A DNA stretch of 64,000 nt, from the NCBI GenBank assembly GCA_015066175.1, contig SVOW01000010.1, positions 53,572 through 117,571 on the forward strand. Direction: 5' to 3'. Both the position numbers and the translations under genes were made by a program. This DNA comes from Oscillospiraceae bacterium. Its GTDB lineage: Bacteria; Bacillota; Clostridia; Oscillospirales; Acutalibacteraceae. The notes beneath the pieces were generated by a model. It was given only the letters and a program-made list of their open reading frames with translations, searched no databases and had not been told where the DNA came from. Positions 53,013 through 60,771 of this stretch are shown here, in pieces. Position 1 is the stretch's first letter. Each line of letters starts with the position of its first letter.

Positions 53013-53900
53013 ATGAAAACAGAGAGAAATATTTTGATTACATTCATTCTGAATTTAGCGTTTTCAGTTTTTGAATTCATCGGAGGAATTGTAACGGGAA
53101 GTGTTGCAATCGTTTCCGATGCCATACACGATGTATGCGATGCTGCAAGTATCGGCTTTTCATATTTTTTTGAAAAGAAAAGCAAAAAACAACCTGACGA
53201 AGTTTATACTTACGGATATGCAAGGTATTCTGTAATCGGTGGTTTTGTAACAACGCTTATACTTGTAATAAGCTCGGTTGTAATTATATTCAATTCGATT
53301 AACAGAATAATTAATCCTACAGAAATTAATTATAACGGAATGATTATTTTTGCAGTTGTGGGTGTATGCGTGAATTTTTGTGCTGCTTTATTTACACGCG
53401 GAAAAGGGTCTCTTAACCAGAAAGCAGTTAACCTGCATATGATAGAAGATGTTCTTGGCTGGATTGTTGTGCTTATCGGTGCTGTTGTAATGAAATTTAC
53501 AGATTTAATTGTGATTGATGCAATTATGTCTGCTGGTGTTTCAGTTTTCATTCTTATCAATGCAATACGCCATCTGAAAAAGATTTTTGTTCTGTTTCTC
53601 GATAAAATTCCTGAAGATATTGATGTTGAAGAAGTTAAAAAATGTTTATACGAAATTGACGGAGTGATTGATGTTCACCATATACATATACGCAGTGTTG
53701 ACGGTGTGTCAATTTCAGCTTCGCTTCATGTTGTTACAGATGAAGAATCATGTGTGATTAAAGAAAAAATCCGCGAAGTGTTGCGTGAAAAAGAAATAGA
53801 GCATGTGACTATTGAAATTGAAACAAGTTCAGAGCATTGTGATGAAAAAGATTGTCAGTTGATTCACAATTCATGCAGCGGTCACTGCCATCATCATTGA
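53013..53900 (+). CDS. Cation diffusion facilitator metal exporter
   Basis: The 295-residue protein has six transmembrane segments and the CDF metal sites: DAIHDVCDAASIG in helix 2 and HMIEDVLGW in helix 5. A C-terminal cytoplasmic domain (GVIDVHHIHIRSVDGVSISASLHVV) follows. It ends in a His/Cys-rich tail (EHCDEKDCQLIHNSCSGHCHHH), which suggests zinc or another thiophilic metal. It exports divalent metal in exchange for protons. ATG follows AAAGAGGGG. The divergent TetR gene is the likely regulator. Confidence 0.93.
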   Translation: MKTERNILITFILNLAFSVFEFIGGIVTGSVAIVSDAIHDVCDAASIGFSYFFEKKSKKQPDEVYTYGYARYSVIGGFVTTLILVISSVVIIFNSINRIINPTEINYNGMIIFAVVGVCVNFCAALFTRGKGSLNQKAVNLHMIEDVLGWIVVLIGAVVMKFTDLIVIDAIMSAGVSVFILINAIRHLKKIFVLFLDKIPEDIDVEEVKKCLYEIDGVIDVHHIHIRSVDGVSISASLHVVTDEESCVIKEKIREVLREKEIEHVTIEIETSSEHCDEKDCQLIHNSCSGHCHHH

Positions 53901-53936
53901 AAAAACTTCCCTTAATGTTGTCATTAAGGGAAGTTT
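53901..53936. terminator. Bidirectional terminator between CDF and radical SAM genes
   Basis: A perfect 15-bp stem AAACTTCCCTTAATG/CATTAAGGGAAGTTT with a loop of about 4 bases sits between two converging genes. Confidence 0.92.
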
Positions 53937-53943
53937 ACTTGTT

Positions 53944-55371
53944 TTATTTATTTTTTTCAAGCTCTGCTCTGCCTTCGGGAGTATCACGATAGTAGAAAGT
54001 TTTTGTATCTCTGTGAGGAAATTCGTTCCAGAGTTTTTCTGCTTCATCTTTCCATGCAGCTGCAAATTTATCGCAACGTGAGCAAAGTGTGTCAACATCT
54101 TCCGGTGCAATCAGGTCTGTTGACTTTGCGCCTGTTTCTTTGATGATTTTTCTCAGACAATCAGGATTTTCAAGCAACGGACAAGGTCTTAAATGGTTAT
54201 CGTTGAAAGGCTGTCCTTTATAATATGCCTGGAAAAGCGGATTTTTAAGAGCTTCGATAATTGTATGAGTTCTGATATTTGAATCTGAATAATGAACAAA
54301 TACACAAGGCTCAATATCGCCTGCAGAGTTTATATGGAAATAGTTTCTGCCGCCTGCAATACATCCGCCTACATATTCGCCATCATCCTGGAAGTCAAAA
54401 ACAAATATTGGTTTGCCTGTTTCTGAGTTTCTCATTTTTCTCAACCAGTAATACATATGTTTTCTCTGGTCAGGGTTGGGAATAAGTTCAGGCACAGCGT
54501 CCCTGCCCACAGGCATATAGTTGAAATACATACCAATCTTAACGCCGAGTTCAATCATTTTGTCAATGAATTCGTCACTTGTTACAAATTCAACATTTTT
54601 GCTTGTGTAGCAAACAGACATACCAAAGAAAATTCCGTATTTCTTAAGAAGTTTCATAGCTTCTATAGTTGTCTGATAACTGCCTTCGCCTCGCCTGTCA
54701 TCGTTGCTTTCTTCAGTACCTTCAATACTTGCAACAGGAACAAAGTTGCCGGCTTCTTTGATAGCTTTACAGAATTCATCATCGATAAGTGTTGCGTTTG
54801 TAAATGCAAGGAAAACACAATCAGGATGAGTTGTGCAGAGCTTTAAAATTTCTTTCTTTTTAATGAGCGGCTCGCCGCCGGTAAACATGAACAGATGAGT
54901 ACCAAGCTCTTTTGCCTGACTTACGATATTATCCATATCGTCAAAAGACAGGTTAAGATTATGGCCGTATTCTGCTGACCAACAGCCTTTGCAGTTTTTA
55001 TTACACGCAGAGGTGGGGTCCATAAGAATAATCCAGGGTATGTTGCAGCCTAATTTTTCTCTGTTTTCTCTTACTTTCTTTGTGCCATGCACACCTGCAC
55101 CGAGACCGAAAGCAAGAAGCATTTTTCTGATAATATCCTTATCAGTGTCGTTTACAACAGATTTTGTGAGTTTAACCCATATATTGTCAGGATTTTGTGC
55201 GCCTTTACGCATAGCTTCAAAATTTTTGCTTGGGAAAATAGAGCCTACATACTTTTCAGCAAAATCAACAAGTTTTACTATATTGGCATCGGGGTCCTTT
55301 TTAACATATGAAATAAGCATATCGATAGCTTTACCCACAGCTGCACGTTCACTTTTTTCACGAAAAGTCAT
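53944..55371 (-). CDS. Radical SAM protein with C-terminal SPASM-like cysteines
   Basis: The 475-residue protein has a radical SAM core with SACNKNCKGCWS (Cys 123, 127, 130), MFTGGEPLI and SIEGTEESNDDRRGEGSYQTT. The C-terminal part has GGCIAGGRNYFHINSAGDIEPCVFVHYSD, CPLLENPDCLRKI and LCSRCDKFA, a SPASM/twitch-like arrangement for extra clusters. N-terminal about 100 residues are helical. A family of such proteins in Clostridia has no proven substrate; peptide modification is possible, but no precursor peptide is visible next to it. Promoter TAGACA/17/TATAAT on the minus strand (55405-55433). Confidence 0.9.
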   Translation of the reverse strand: MTFREKSERAAVGKAIDMLISYVKKDPDANIVKLVDFAEKYVGSIFPSKNFEAMRKGAQNPDNIWVKLTKSVVNDTDKDIIRKMLLAFGLGAGVHGTKKVRENREKLGCNIPWIILMDPTSACNKNCKGCWSAEYGHNLNLSFDDMDNIVSQAKELGTHLFMFTGGEPLIKKKEILKLCTTHPDCVFLAFTNATLIDDEFCKAIKEAGNFVPVASIEGTEESNDDRRGEGSYQTTIEAMKLLKKYGIFFGMSVCYTSKNVEFVTSDEFIDKMIELGVKIGMYFNYMPVGRDAVPELIPNPDQRKHMYYWLRKMRNSETGKPIFVFDFQDDGEYVGGCIAGGRNYFHINSAGDIEPCVFVHYSDSNIRTHTIIEALKNPLFQAYYKGQPFNDNHLRPCPLLENPDCLRKIIKETGAKSTDLIAPEDVDTLCSRCDKFAAAWKDEAEKLWNEFPHRDTKTFYYRDTPEGRAELEKNK

Positions 55372-55404
55372 AATCCTACCTCCCTTTTTAGCATATACTT
55401 ATGC

Positions 55405-55433
55405 ATTATATCACAGTTTTCGAAAAATGTCTA
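55405..55433 (-). promoter_or_regulatory. Radical SAM gene promoter
   Basis: TAGACA and TATAAT are 17 bases apart on the minus strand, about 34 bases before the start codon. Confidence 0.7.
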
Positions 55434-55442
55434 TAAATAATC

Positions 55443-55471
55443 TTGAAAATATTTTGTAAATAATATATACT
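55443..55471 (+). promoter_or_regulatory. VTT gene promoter
   Basis: TTGAAA (55443-55448) and TATACT (55466-55471) are 17 bases apart. It is divergent from and next to the radical SAM gene promoter. Confidence 0.75.
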
Positions 55472-55500
55472 TCTATAGTATCATCTTTATGGGGGACAAT

Positions 55501-56166
55501 ATGAAAGAAAAAAACAAAGAAATATTATCTGTTATAATGCGTGTAACTGTAGCTCTGGCTATTTTTGCAGTGGTTATTCTTAATTACGATACACTTAAAA
55601 ATCTGGATTTGCGTGCTATGGTAAGTTCAATCGGTGTTATATGGTATGCCTATCTTGCTGTTATTGGTGTTTATGCACTCAAAAGTGTTGTGTTTGTTGT
55701 GCCTGCAATGATGATTTATGTTTCTGTAGGCATTTCCTTTGACACACCCACAGCACTTATACTTAATTTAATAGGTTTGTCAGTTGAAGTTACCACAACA
55801 TTTTTTCTCGGCAGATTTCTCGGCGGAGAATATGTTACAAAGCTGCTTCAGAAAAACAAAGGCGGCAGAAAACTTCTTAATACAAAAGCAAAAACAAAAA
55901 ACTCATTTTTGTTTGCAGCACGTTTTACAGGTGTACCTATAGACTTCACAAGCCTTTTCCTCGGTTCATCTGATTATAAGTTTTTGCCGTATTTTCTGGT
56001 TTCAATTCTTGGCATTTATCCTCGCGTGCTTCTTTTCACAATAATCGGCGACAGTATTTATAAGTATATACCGAAAGAGCTCATATTAAAACTGATAATT
56101 GTTGCTATTCCCGCGGCTGTGATCGGTTTTGTGATTTATTGGATTATCAAAAAACGAAGAAAATAA
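55501..56166 (+). CDS. VTT-domain (TVP38/TMEM64) membrane protein
   Basis: The roughly 221-residue protein has about five transmembrane helices and the VTT/SNARE-associated core: VVFVVPAMMIYVSVGISFDTPTALILNLIG, FFLGRFLGGEYV and FAARFTGVPIDFTSLFLGSSDYKFLPY. DedA/VTT proteins act as lipid transporters or scramblases and can carry undecaprenyl phosphate; the lipid here is unknown. I use ATG 55501 with GGGGGA upstream; ATG 55489 is also open. A small conserved gene follows. Confidence 0.88.
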   Translation: MKEKNKEILSVIMRVTVALAIFAVVILNYDTLKNLDLRAMVSSIGVIWYAYLAVIGVYALKSVVFVVPAMMIYVSVGISFDTPTALILNLIGLSVEVTTTFFLGRFLGGEYVTKLLQKNKGGRKLLNTKAKTKNSFLFAARFTGVPIDFTSLFLGSSDYKFLPYFLVSILGIYPRVLLFTIIGDSIYKYIPKELILKLIIVAIPAAVIGFVIYWIIKKRRK

Positions 56167-56235
56167 GTATTATAAATAATAATAACGGAAATATTAATAC
56201 CGACGGCACTTTTCTGTGTTGGAGGTATTAATTTT

Positions 56236-56403
56236 ATGTATGATAAAAAAAGAGAAAAGAAAAACAGAGATATAATTGAAAGTATGATAAATGTGTGGGC
56301 AATCAACTCCACACAAAACCCGACAGATGTTCTCGGAAGTTATCGCGGCACACCATATAGTGGCGGTGATCAGGTTCCGGAACAAGATGCTGATGATTTA
56401 TAA
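56236..56403 (+). CDS. Conserved small protein (55 aa) of unknown function
   Basis: A frame of 55 codons starts at ATG 56236 with GGAGG ten bases upstream. It begins MYDKKREKKNRD, has VWAINSTQNPTDVLGSYRGTP and ends with the acidic QDADDL. Small clostridial proteins with a DVxGSYTGxP...VQDADDL pattern are familiar to me as conserved hypotheticals. No membrane segment or known motif is present. It has no obvious link to the VTT gene except orientation. Confidence 0.75.
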   Translation: MYDKKREKKNRDIIESMINVWAINSTQNPTDVLGSYRGTPYSGGDQVPEQDADDL

Positions 56404-56430
56404 AAATATAAAAAAATATCGCAAAAATGC

Positions 56431-56459
56431 TTGACTTTACTTGCTTTTTGTGATATCAT
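56431..56459 (+). promoter_or_regulatory. rpmG-secE-nusG-rplK-rplA promoter
   Basis: TTGACT (56431-56436) and TATCAT (56454-56459) are 17 bases apart, followed by an 86-base leader with a short CCTC/GAGG hairpin. Confidence 0.8.
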
Positions 56460-56545
56460 ACTTGTACCTCTGAAAGAGGGTTATTTTTTTGTGCCCTTTT
56501 TTGAGGGAGGCTAATTCTTATATCCGGTAAAATGGAGGTGCCGTC

Positions 56546-56695
56546 ATGAGAGTAAAAATCACACTTGCTTGCACTGAATGTAAACAGCGCAACTACAACA
56601 CAATGAAAAACAAGAAGAATACCCCGGACAGGTTGGAGATGAACAAGTATTGCAGATTCTGCAAGAAACACACACTCCACCGCGAAACAAAATAA
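56546..56695 (+). CDS. rpmG: 50S ribosomal protein L33
   Basis: The 49-residue protein has [17 protein letters not shown] and [14 protein letters not shown]. The two CxxC pairs (Cys 9, 12, 36, 39) form a zinc ribbon, so this is the zinc-containing L33 form. ATG follows TGGAGGTG. It heads the secE-nusG operon as in many Clostridia. Confidence 0.97.
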   Translation: MRVKITLACTECKQRNYNTMKNKKNTPDRLEMNKYCRFCKKHTLHRETK

Positions 56696-56711
56696 GCGGG
56701 AGGTAGAAAAG

Positions 56712-57062
56712 ATGTCAAAGCGCGAAAAGACTGAAGCTACTGAAAAAGTTGAAAAAGCTAAGAAGGTTAAAGAAAAATCTTCAAAAGCTAAAAAAGGCAA
56801 CATCTTTGTTCGTATAGGCAAAGCAATCAAAGGCTTCATCAAAGACTTCAGAGGCGAAACAAAGAAAATTGTTTGGCCCGGCGCTAAAGAGGTTTTAAAA
56901 AGCACAGGTGTAGTTCTTGTGGCCGTTCTTATAATCGGCGCAGGTATCTGGCTTGTTGACTGGCTTCTTTCTCTTGGCGTGGACGGAGTTATGGATCTTG
57001 CGGATAAGTACGGTAAAACTGCAGCACACAACCACGCTGCAAACATAATCAGTTCTCTTTGA
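56712..57062 (+). CDS. secE: Preprotein translocase subunit SecE
   Basis: The 116-residue protein has a Lys/Glu-rich N-terminal extension (about 45 residues) and the conserved FIKDFRGETKKIVWPGAKEVLKSTGVVLVAVLIIG cytoplasmic helix plus single transmembrane helix. It completes the SecYEG channel. Bacterial single-helix SecE proteins are usually about 60 residues, so the charged extension is long. Confidence 0.95.
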   Translation: MSKREKTEATEKVEKAKKVKEKSSKAKKGNIFVRIGKAIKGFIKDFRGETKKIVWPGAKEVLKSTGVVLVAVLIIGAGIWLVDWLLSLGVDGVMDLADKYGKTAAHNHAANIISSL

Positions 57063-57076
57063 TTGGAGGAGAATAA

Positions 57077-57634
57077 ATGTCCGCTAATTCAAAATGGTAT
57101 GTTGTTCATACCTACTCAGGTTACGAAAATAAGGTAGCAACTAATATCGAAAAAGTTGTTGAAAACCGTAAGATGCATGATCAGATTTTCGAAGTGAAAA
57201 TCCCCACAGAAATCGTTACGGAAATCAAGGACGATAAGAAAAGAGAAGTTGAACGCAAAATTTTCCCGGGATACGTTCTCGTAAAAGTTGCTGTTACTTA
57301 TGATGACGACGATCAGCCCTCAATGTCTGACGAAGCATGGTATGTTATCCGTCACACAAGAGGCGTTACAGGTTTCGTCGGCCCTGACAGTAAACCTACA
57401 CCTCTCTCAAACGATGAGGTTCTTAAACTCGGTGTTGAAAAACACACTGTTGAGGTAAACTATCAGGTGGGCGACCTTGTTAATATCATCGATGGTATTT
57501 TCGATGGTTTCTCAGGTGTCGTTGAAGAAATTGATACTGAAAACAATGTTGTTAAGGTAACAGTTTCTGCATTGTTCGGTAAAGAAACATTGGTTGAGAT
57601 GGAACTCGATCAGGTAGAAGTTGCCGAAGACTGA
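57077..57634 (+). CDS. nusG: Transcription termination/antitermination protein NusG
   Basis: The 185-residue protein has the NGN domain (WYVVHTYSGYENKVATNIEK, RKIFPGYVLVKV, VIRHTRGVTGFVG) and a C-terminal KOW domain (VGDLVNIIDGIFDGFSGVVEEID). ATG follows TTGGAGGAG. It binds RNA polymerase and influences pausing. Standard secE-nusG-rplK order. Confidence 0.98.
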   Translation: MSANSKWYVVHTYSGYENKVATNIEKVVENRKMHDQIFEVKIPTEIVTEIKDDKKREVERKIFPGYVLVKVAVTYDDDDQPSMSDEAWYVIRHTRGVTGFVGPDSKPTPLSNDEVLKLGVEKHTVEVNYQVGDLVNIIDGIFDGFSGVVEEIDTENNVVKVTVSALFGKETLVEMELDQVEVAED

Positions 57635-57757
57635 TTTTGATAATTTACGGGTTTCCCGTTAAATTATGCACAGGATACTTTGACTGTATCCGACGTGGGA
57701 GGAGCGAAAATTTATCTCATCGCCCCGCAATACCACATAATTTTGGAGGTGCAAAAT
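57635..57757 (+). promoter_or_regulatory. nusG-rplK intergenic leader with hairpins
   Basis: AATTTACGGG/CCCGTTAAATT and GGATAC/GTATCC hairpins are followed by GTGGGAGGAGCGAAAA, then a facing CCAC near 57735. The GTGGGAGGA...CCAC pattern returns before rplA (58189-58219), suggesting an L1-type feedback site. This is inference. Confidence 0.45.
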
Positions 57758-58183
57758 ATGGCTCAGAAGGTAGTAGGCTTTATTAAGCTTCAGATTCCTG
57801 CTGGAAAAGCAACACCGGCTCCGCCGGTAGGCCCCGCTCTTGGTCAGCATGGTGTTAACATCATGGCTTTCACAAAAGAGTTCAATGAAAGAACAAAGAA
57901 TGATATGGGCCTTATCATTCCTGTTGTAATCACAGTTTACGCAGACCGTACATTCTCATTCGTTACAAAAACTCCCCCTGCAGCAGTTCTTATTAAAAAG
58001 GCTTGCGGCATCGAAAGCGGTTCAGGTGTACCGAATAAGACAAAGGTTGCAACAATCACAAAAGAACAGATCACAAAGATCGCAGAGCAGAAAATGCCCG
58101 ACTTGAACGCATCAAGTGTTGAATCAGCTGCAAGCATGATCGCAGGTACAGCTCGTTCAATGGGCGTAACAGTCGTAGATTAA
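57758..58183 (+). CDS. rplK: 50S ribosomal protein L11
   Basis: The 141-residue protein begins [36 protein letters not shown] and ends [12 protein letters not shown], full L11 length. I start at ATG 57758 with TGGAGGTG upstream, not the earlier in-frame ATG at 57680. It binds the GTPase-associated centre of 23S rRNA. Confidence 0.98.
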   Translation: MAQKVVGFIKLQIPAGKATPAPPVGPALGQHGVNIMAFTKEFNERTKNDMGLIIPVVITVYADRTFSFVTKTPPAAVLIKKACGIESGSGVPNKTKVATITKEQITKIAEQKMPDLNASSVESAASMIAGTARSMGVTVVD

Positions 58184-58235
58184 TGCTCCCCTGTGGGAGG
58201 AAAAATCCGATTTAACCACTATTGGGAGGTAAATT

Positions 58236-58928
58236 ATGAAACACGGAAAAAAATACGTTGATAGTGCAAAACTTATCGACAGAACAAAACTTTATGAAAT
58301 AGAAGAAGCACTTGACATTGCTGTTAAGACTGCTACTGCTAAATTCGATGAAACTGTTGAAGTACACGTTCGTCTTGGTGTTGACTCACGTCATGCTGAC
58401 CAGCAGGTTAGAGGCGCTGTTGTTCTCCCCAACGGTACAGGTAAAACAGTTCGTGTAGCTGTTTTCGCTAAAGGCGATGACGCTGCAGCTGCTGAAGCAG
58501 CAGGCGCTGAAGTAGTTGGCGCTGAAGACCTTGTAGCAAAAATCCAGGGCGAAGGCTTTATGGATTTCGACGTTGCTATCGCAACACCCAACATGATGGG
58601 TCTTGTTGGTCGTCTCGGTAAAGTTCTTGGTCCTCGTGGTCTTATGCCCAGCCCCAAGGCAGGTACAGTTACTCCTGACGTAGCTAAAGCTGTAAACGAA
58701 GCTAAAGCAGGTAAAATTGAATACCGTCTTGACAAAACAAACATCATCCACTGCCCCATCGGTAAAGCATCATTCGGCGTTGCAAAACTCCAGGAAAACT
58801 TTGAAGTTCTCCTTGGTGCTATCGTTAAGGCAAAACCCGAAGCAGCAAAAGGTCAGTACATCCGTTCATGTGCTGTTGCTTCAACAATGGGCCCCGGCGT
58901 AAAAATTAACCCTGCTAAAATTGGTTAA
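58236..58928 (+). CDS. rplA: 50S ribosomal protein L1
   Basis: The 230-residue protein has [33 protein letters not shown] and [22 protein letters not shown], the L1 signature. It binds the L1 stalk and, in many bacteria, its own mRNA. ATG follows TGGGAGGT. Confidence 0.98.
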   Translation: MKHGKKYVDSAKLIDRTKLYEIEEALDIAVKTATAKFDETVEVHVRLGVDSRHADQQVRGAVVLPNGTGKTVRVAVFAKGDDAAAAEAAGAEVVGAEDLVAKIQGEGFMDFDVAIATPNMMGLVGRLGKVLGPRGLMPSPKAGTVTPDVAKAVNEAKAGKIEYRLDKTNIIHCPIGKASFGVAKLQENFEVLLGAIVKAKPEAAKGQYIRSCAVASTMGPGVKINPAKIG

Positions 58929-58943
58929 TTTCTGACCGGACTA

Positions 58944-58972
58944 TTGACAAACGCATAAGTTTGTTGTAAAAT
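58944..58972 (+). promoter_or_regulatory. rplJ-rplL promoter
   Basis: TTGACA (58944-58949) and TAAAAT (58967-58972) are 17 bases apart, directly before the L10 leader. Confidence 0.85.
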
Positions 58973-58979
58973 TCAATAT

Positions 58980-59160
58980 GTCATCTGAGCCGAAGACAGC
59001 AGGTTCCCTTTCAGGGTATAATGTGTGAACGCCTGCCCAGGTAAGGAACAACTCTATTTTGAGTATTTATGTCCCTTTCCCGTCTTCTTTCGGGAAAGGG
59101 TTTATTTTTACCATAAATCCTTGGCTCTCAGATATAAATAATCTTTCAGGAGGTGAATCT
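58980..59160 (+). ncRNA. Ribosomal protein L10 leader with attenuator
   Basis: The leader has CCGAAGACAGCAGGTTCCC, AACGCCTGCCCAGGTAAGGAAC and other elements typical of the L10 leader. A terminator hairpin CCCTTTCCCG/CGGGAAAGGG (59073-59100) plus T run follows. L10(L12)4 binding to the leader should favour termination. Confidence 0.85.
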
Positions 59161-59163
59161 CAG

Positions 59164-59694
59164 ATGCCAAGTGTTGCTGTATTAGAACAGAAGAAGCAGC
59201 TTGTTGCTGATTTGACAAAAGAAATTGCTGAATCATGCACAGGCGTTATCGTTGACTACAAAGGTATTAATGTTGCTGACGATACACAGCTTCGTAAAGA
59301 ACTCAGAGAAGCAGGTGTTAAATACACAGTTGTAAAGAACACACTTCTCAAACTCGCTATCCAGGGCACAAGTCTTGAATCAATGTCAGATTGTCTCGAA
59401 GGCACAACTGCTATTGCTACATGTAAAGACGACTATGTTGCTGCTGCAAGAATCCTCAGCAAATATGCTGCAAAGGATAAGCAGAAATTCAACATCAAAT
59501 CAGGTTACCTTGATGGTGAAGTAATCAGCCTTGAAAAAATTGACGACCTTGCAAAACTTCCCTCAAGAGAAGTATTGCTTGCAACAGTTTGCAACGTTTT
59601 CAATGCTCCCATCGCTTCTTTCGCTCGTGCTGTTCAGGCTATTGTTGACAAACAGGGTGAAGGCGAAGCTCCCGCAGCAGAAGCTGCTGAATAA
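59164..59694 (+). CDS. rplJ: 50S ribosomal protein L10
   Basis: The 176-residue protein begins MPSVAVLEQKKQLVADLTKEI and has YTVVKNTLLKLA, typical of L10. The frame is open from 59059, but AGGAGGTG before ATG 59164 and the leader fix the start. It anchors the L12 stalk. Confidence 0.97.
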   Translation: MPSVAVLEQKKQLVADLTKEIAESCTGVIVDYKGINVADDTQLRKELREAGVKYTVVKNTLLKLAIQGTSLESMSDCLEGTTAIATCKDDYVAAARILSKYAAKDKQKFNIKSGYLDGEVISLEKIDDLAKLPSREVLLATVCNVFNAPIASFARAVQAIVDKQGEGEAPAAEAAE

Positions 59695-59764
59695 TTAAAC
59701 TCTTAAAAGAGTGAAAACAAAATTTATTTTATTACTATAATTTATTAATTGGAGGAAAATTAAA

Positions 59765-60139
59765 ATGGCATCAGATAAAATCAATGCAATTATTGAAGAA
59801 CTCAAAGTTCTTACAGTTCTTGAACTCTCAGAACTCGTTAAAGCAGTAGAAGAAGAATTCGGCGTATCAGCAGCAGCTGCAGTAGCAGTAGCAGCTCCCA
59901 CAGCAGCAGCAGAAGCAGTTGAAGAAAAAACAGAATTCGACGTTGTTCTCGCTGAAGTTGGCGCAGAAAAAATCAAGGTTATCAAAGCTGTTCGTGAAAT
60001 CACAGGTCTTGGCCTTGCAGAAGCTAAAGCTCTCGTTGACGGCGCTCCCAAAACACTTAAAGAAGCAGTATCTAAAGAAGATGCTGAAGCTGCAAAAGCT
60101 AAACTTGAAGAAGTTGGCGCAAAAGTTGAACTCAAATAA
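59765..60139 (+). CDS. rplL: 50S ribosomal protein L7/L12
   Basis: The 124-residue protein has the N-terminal dimer domain ([32 protein letters not shown]), an Ala-rich hinge and the C-terminal [38 protein letters not shown]. Codon use is highly biased. A strong terminator follows. rpoB, often next, is not in the window. Confidence 0.98.
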   Translation: MASDKINAIIEELKVLTVLELSELVKAVEEEFGVSAAAAVAVAAPTAAAEAVEEKTEFDVVLAEVGAEKIKVIKAVREITGLGLAEAKALVDGAPKTLKEAVSKEDAEAAKAKLEEVGAKVELK

Positions 60140-60158
60140 GTTTTACTTATTAACAGAA

Positions 60159-60188
60159 AGTCCCGTATCAACTGATACGGGATTTTTT
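60159..60188 (+). terminator. Terminator of rplJ-rplL
   Basis: GTCCCGTATCA pairs with TGATACGGGAT around a 2-4 base loop, followed by TTTTTT. Confidence 0.93.
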
Positions 60189-60366
60189 ATTTCTCGTTTT
60201 CCTCTTGCAAATTTTCTAAAGCTACACGTACCGCTTCAATTACAAAAGCTGTAAATGTACAATTTGTTCCTTTTATAGATTCTTCTACTTGTTCAATAAC
60301 ATCATTCGGAAAGCGAATACATTTATTAGTGGTTGGCGGAACAGAAGGTATTTTAAATTTTCGCAT
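60187..60366 (-). CDS. Small ribbon-helix-helix-like protein (59 aa)
   Basis: A 59-codon frame starts at ATG 60366 with GAGGTGATT upstream. It begins MRKFKIPSVPPTTNKCIRFP, continues PNDVIEQVEESIKGTNCTFTAFVIEAVRVALENL and fits the ribbon-helix-helix pattern: a strand CIRFP, then two helices. Closely similar small proteins, some annotated YlcI/YnfO family, occur in Clostridia. It may bind DNA near itself; the upstream AT-rich region has repeats of ATTGCA. The DNA target and partner are unknown. Confidence 0.78.
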   Translation of the reverse strand: MRKFKIPSVPPTTNKCIRFPNDVIEQVEESIKGTNCTFTAFVIEAVRVALENLQEENEK

Positions 60367-60426
60367 ATAATCACCTCATATAATATTTTATATGCAAAAA
60401 TAATTGCAGTATGCATAACAAATGTA

Positions 60427-60455
60427 TTGCAAAATAAATTTATATGTGTTATACT
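60427..60455 (+). promoter_or_regulatory. Promoter of the zinc-ribbon gene
   Basis: TTGCAA (60427-60432) and TATACT (60450-60455) are 17 bases apart, 26 bases before ATG 60481. Confidence 0.75.
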
Positions 60456-60480
60456 TTAGAAAAAATAGGAGTGATTTATT

Positions 60481-60720
60481 ATGGTATGTCCAAAATGTGG
60501 TAGTGAAAATGTTGTTGTTACTGTTGAACAAACGTCAGCAAAAACAAAAGGTAAAGGAATGGGTTGTCTGTGGAGTATGTGCAGAATGTTTTTGATTATT
60601 TGCACATGTGGTTTATGGTTACTTGTAGGGAAAAGGAAAAGTAAAGAAAAAACTAAATTTAAAAATCAGACAGTTGGAATTTGCCAAAGCTGCGGAAATA
60701 AATTTGAAATTAAGCAGTAA
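60481..60720 (+). CDS. Small zinc-ribbon membrane protein
   Basis: The 79-residue protein has an N-terminal CPKCGSENV zinc knuckle, a middle hydrophobic segment with Cys and Trp (GCLWSMCRMFLIICTCGLWLLVG), a basic KRKSKEKTKFKN stretch and a C-terminal CQSCGNKFEI knuckle. The two CxxC pairs likely form a single zinc ribbon. Function is unknown. It has its own promoter. Confidence 0.75.
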   Translation: MVCPKCGSENVVVTVEQTSAKTKGKGMGCLWSMCRMFLIICTCGLWLLVGKRKSKEKTKFKNQTVGICQSCGNKFEIKQ

Positions 60721-60723
60721 AAT

Positions 60724-60758
60724 AACGCCCTTACAAATTAATGTAGGGGCGTTGTTTT
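60724..60758 (+). terminator. Terminator after the zinc-ribbon gene
   Basis: AACGCCC-TTAC pairs with GTA-GGGGCGTT around an 8-nt loop, then TGTTTT. The 3' arm GTAGGGGCG resembles the hairpin repeat family. Confidence 0.75.
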
Positions 60759-60771
60759 ATATACCATATAA

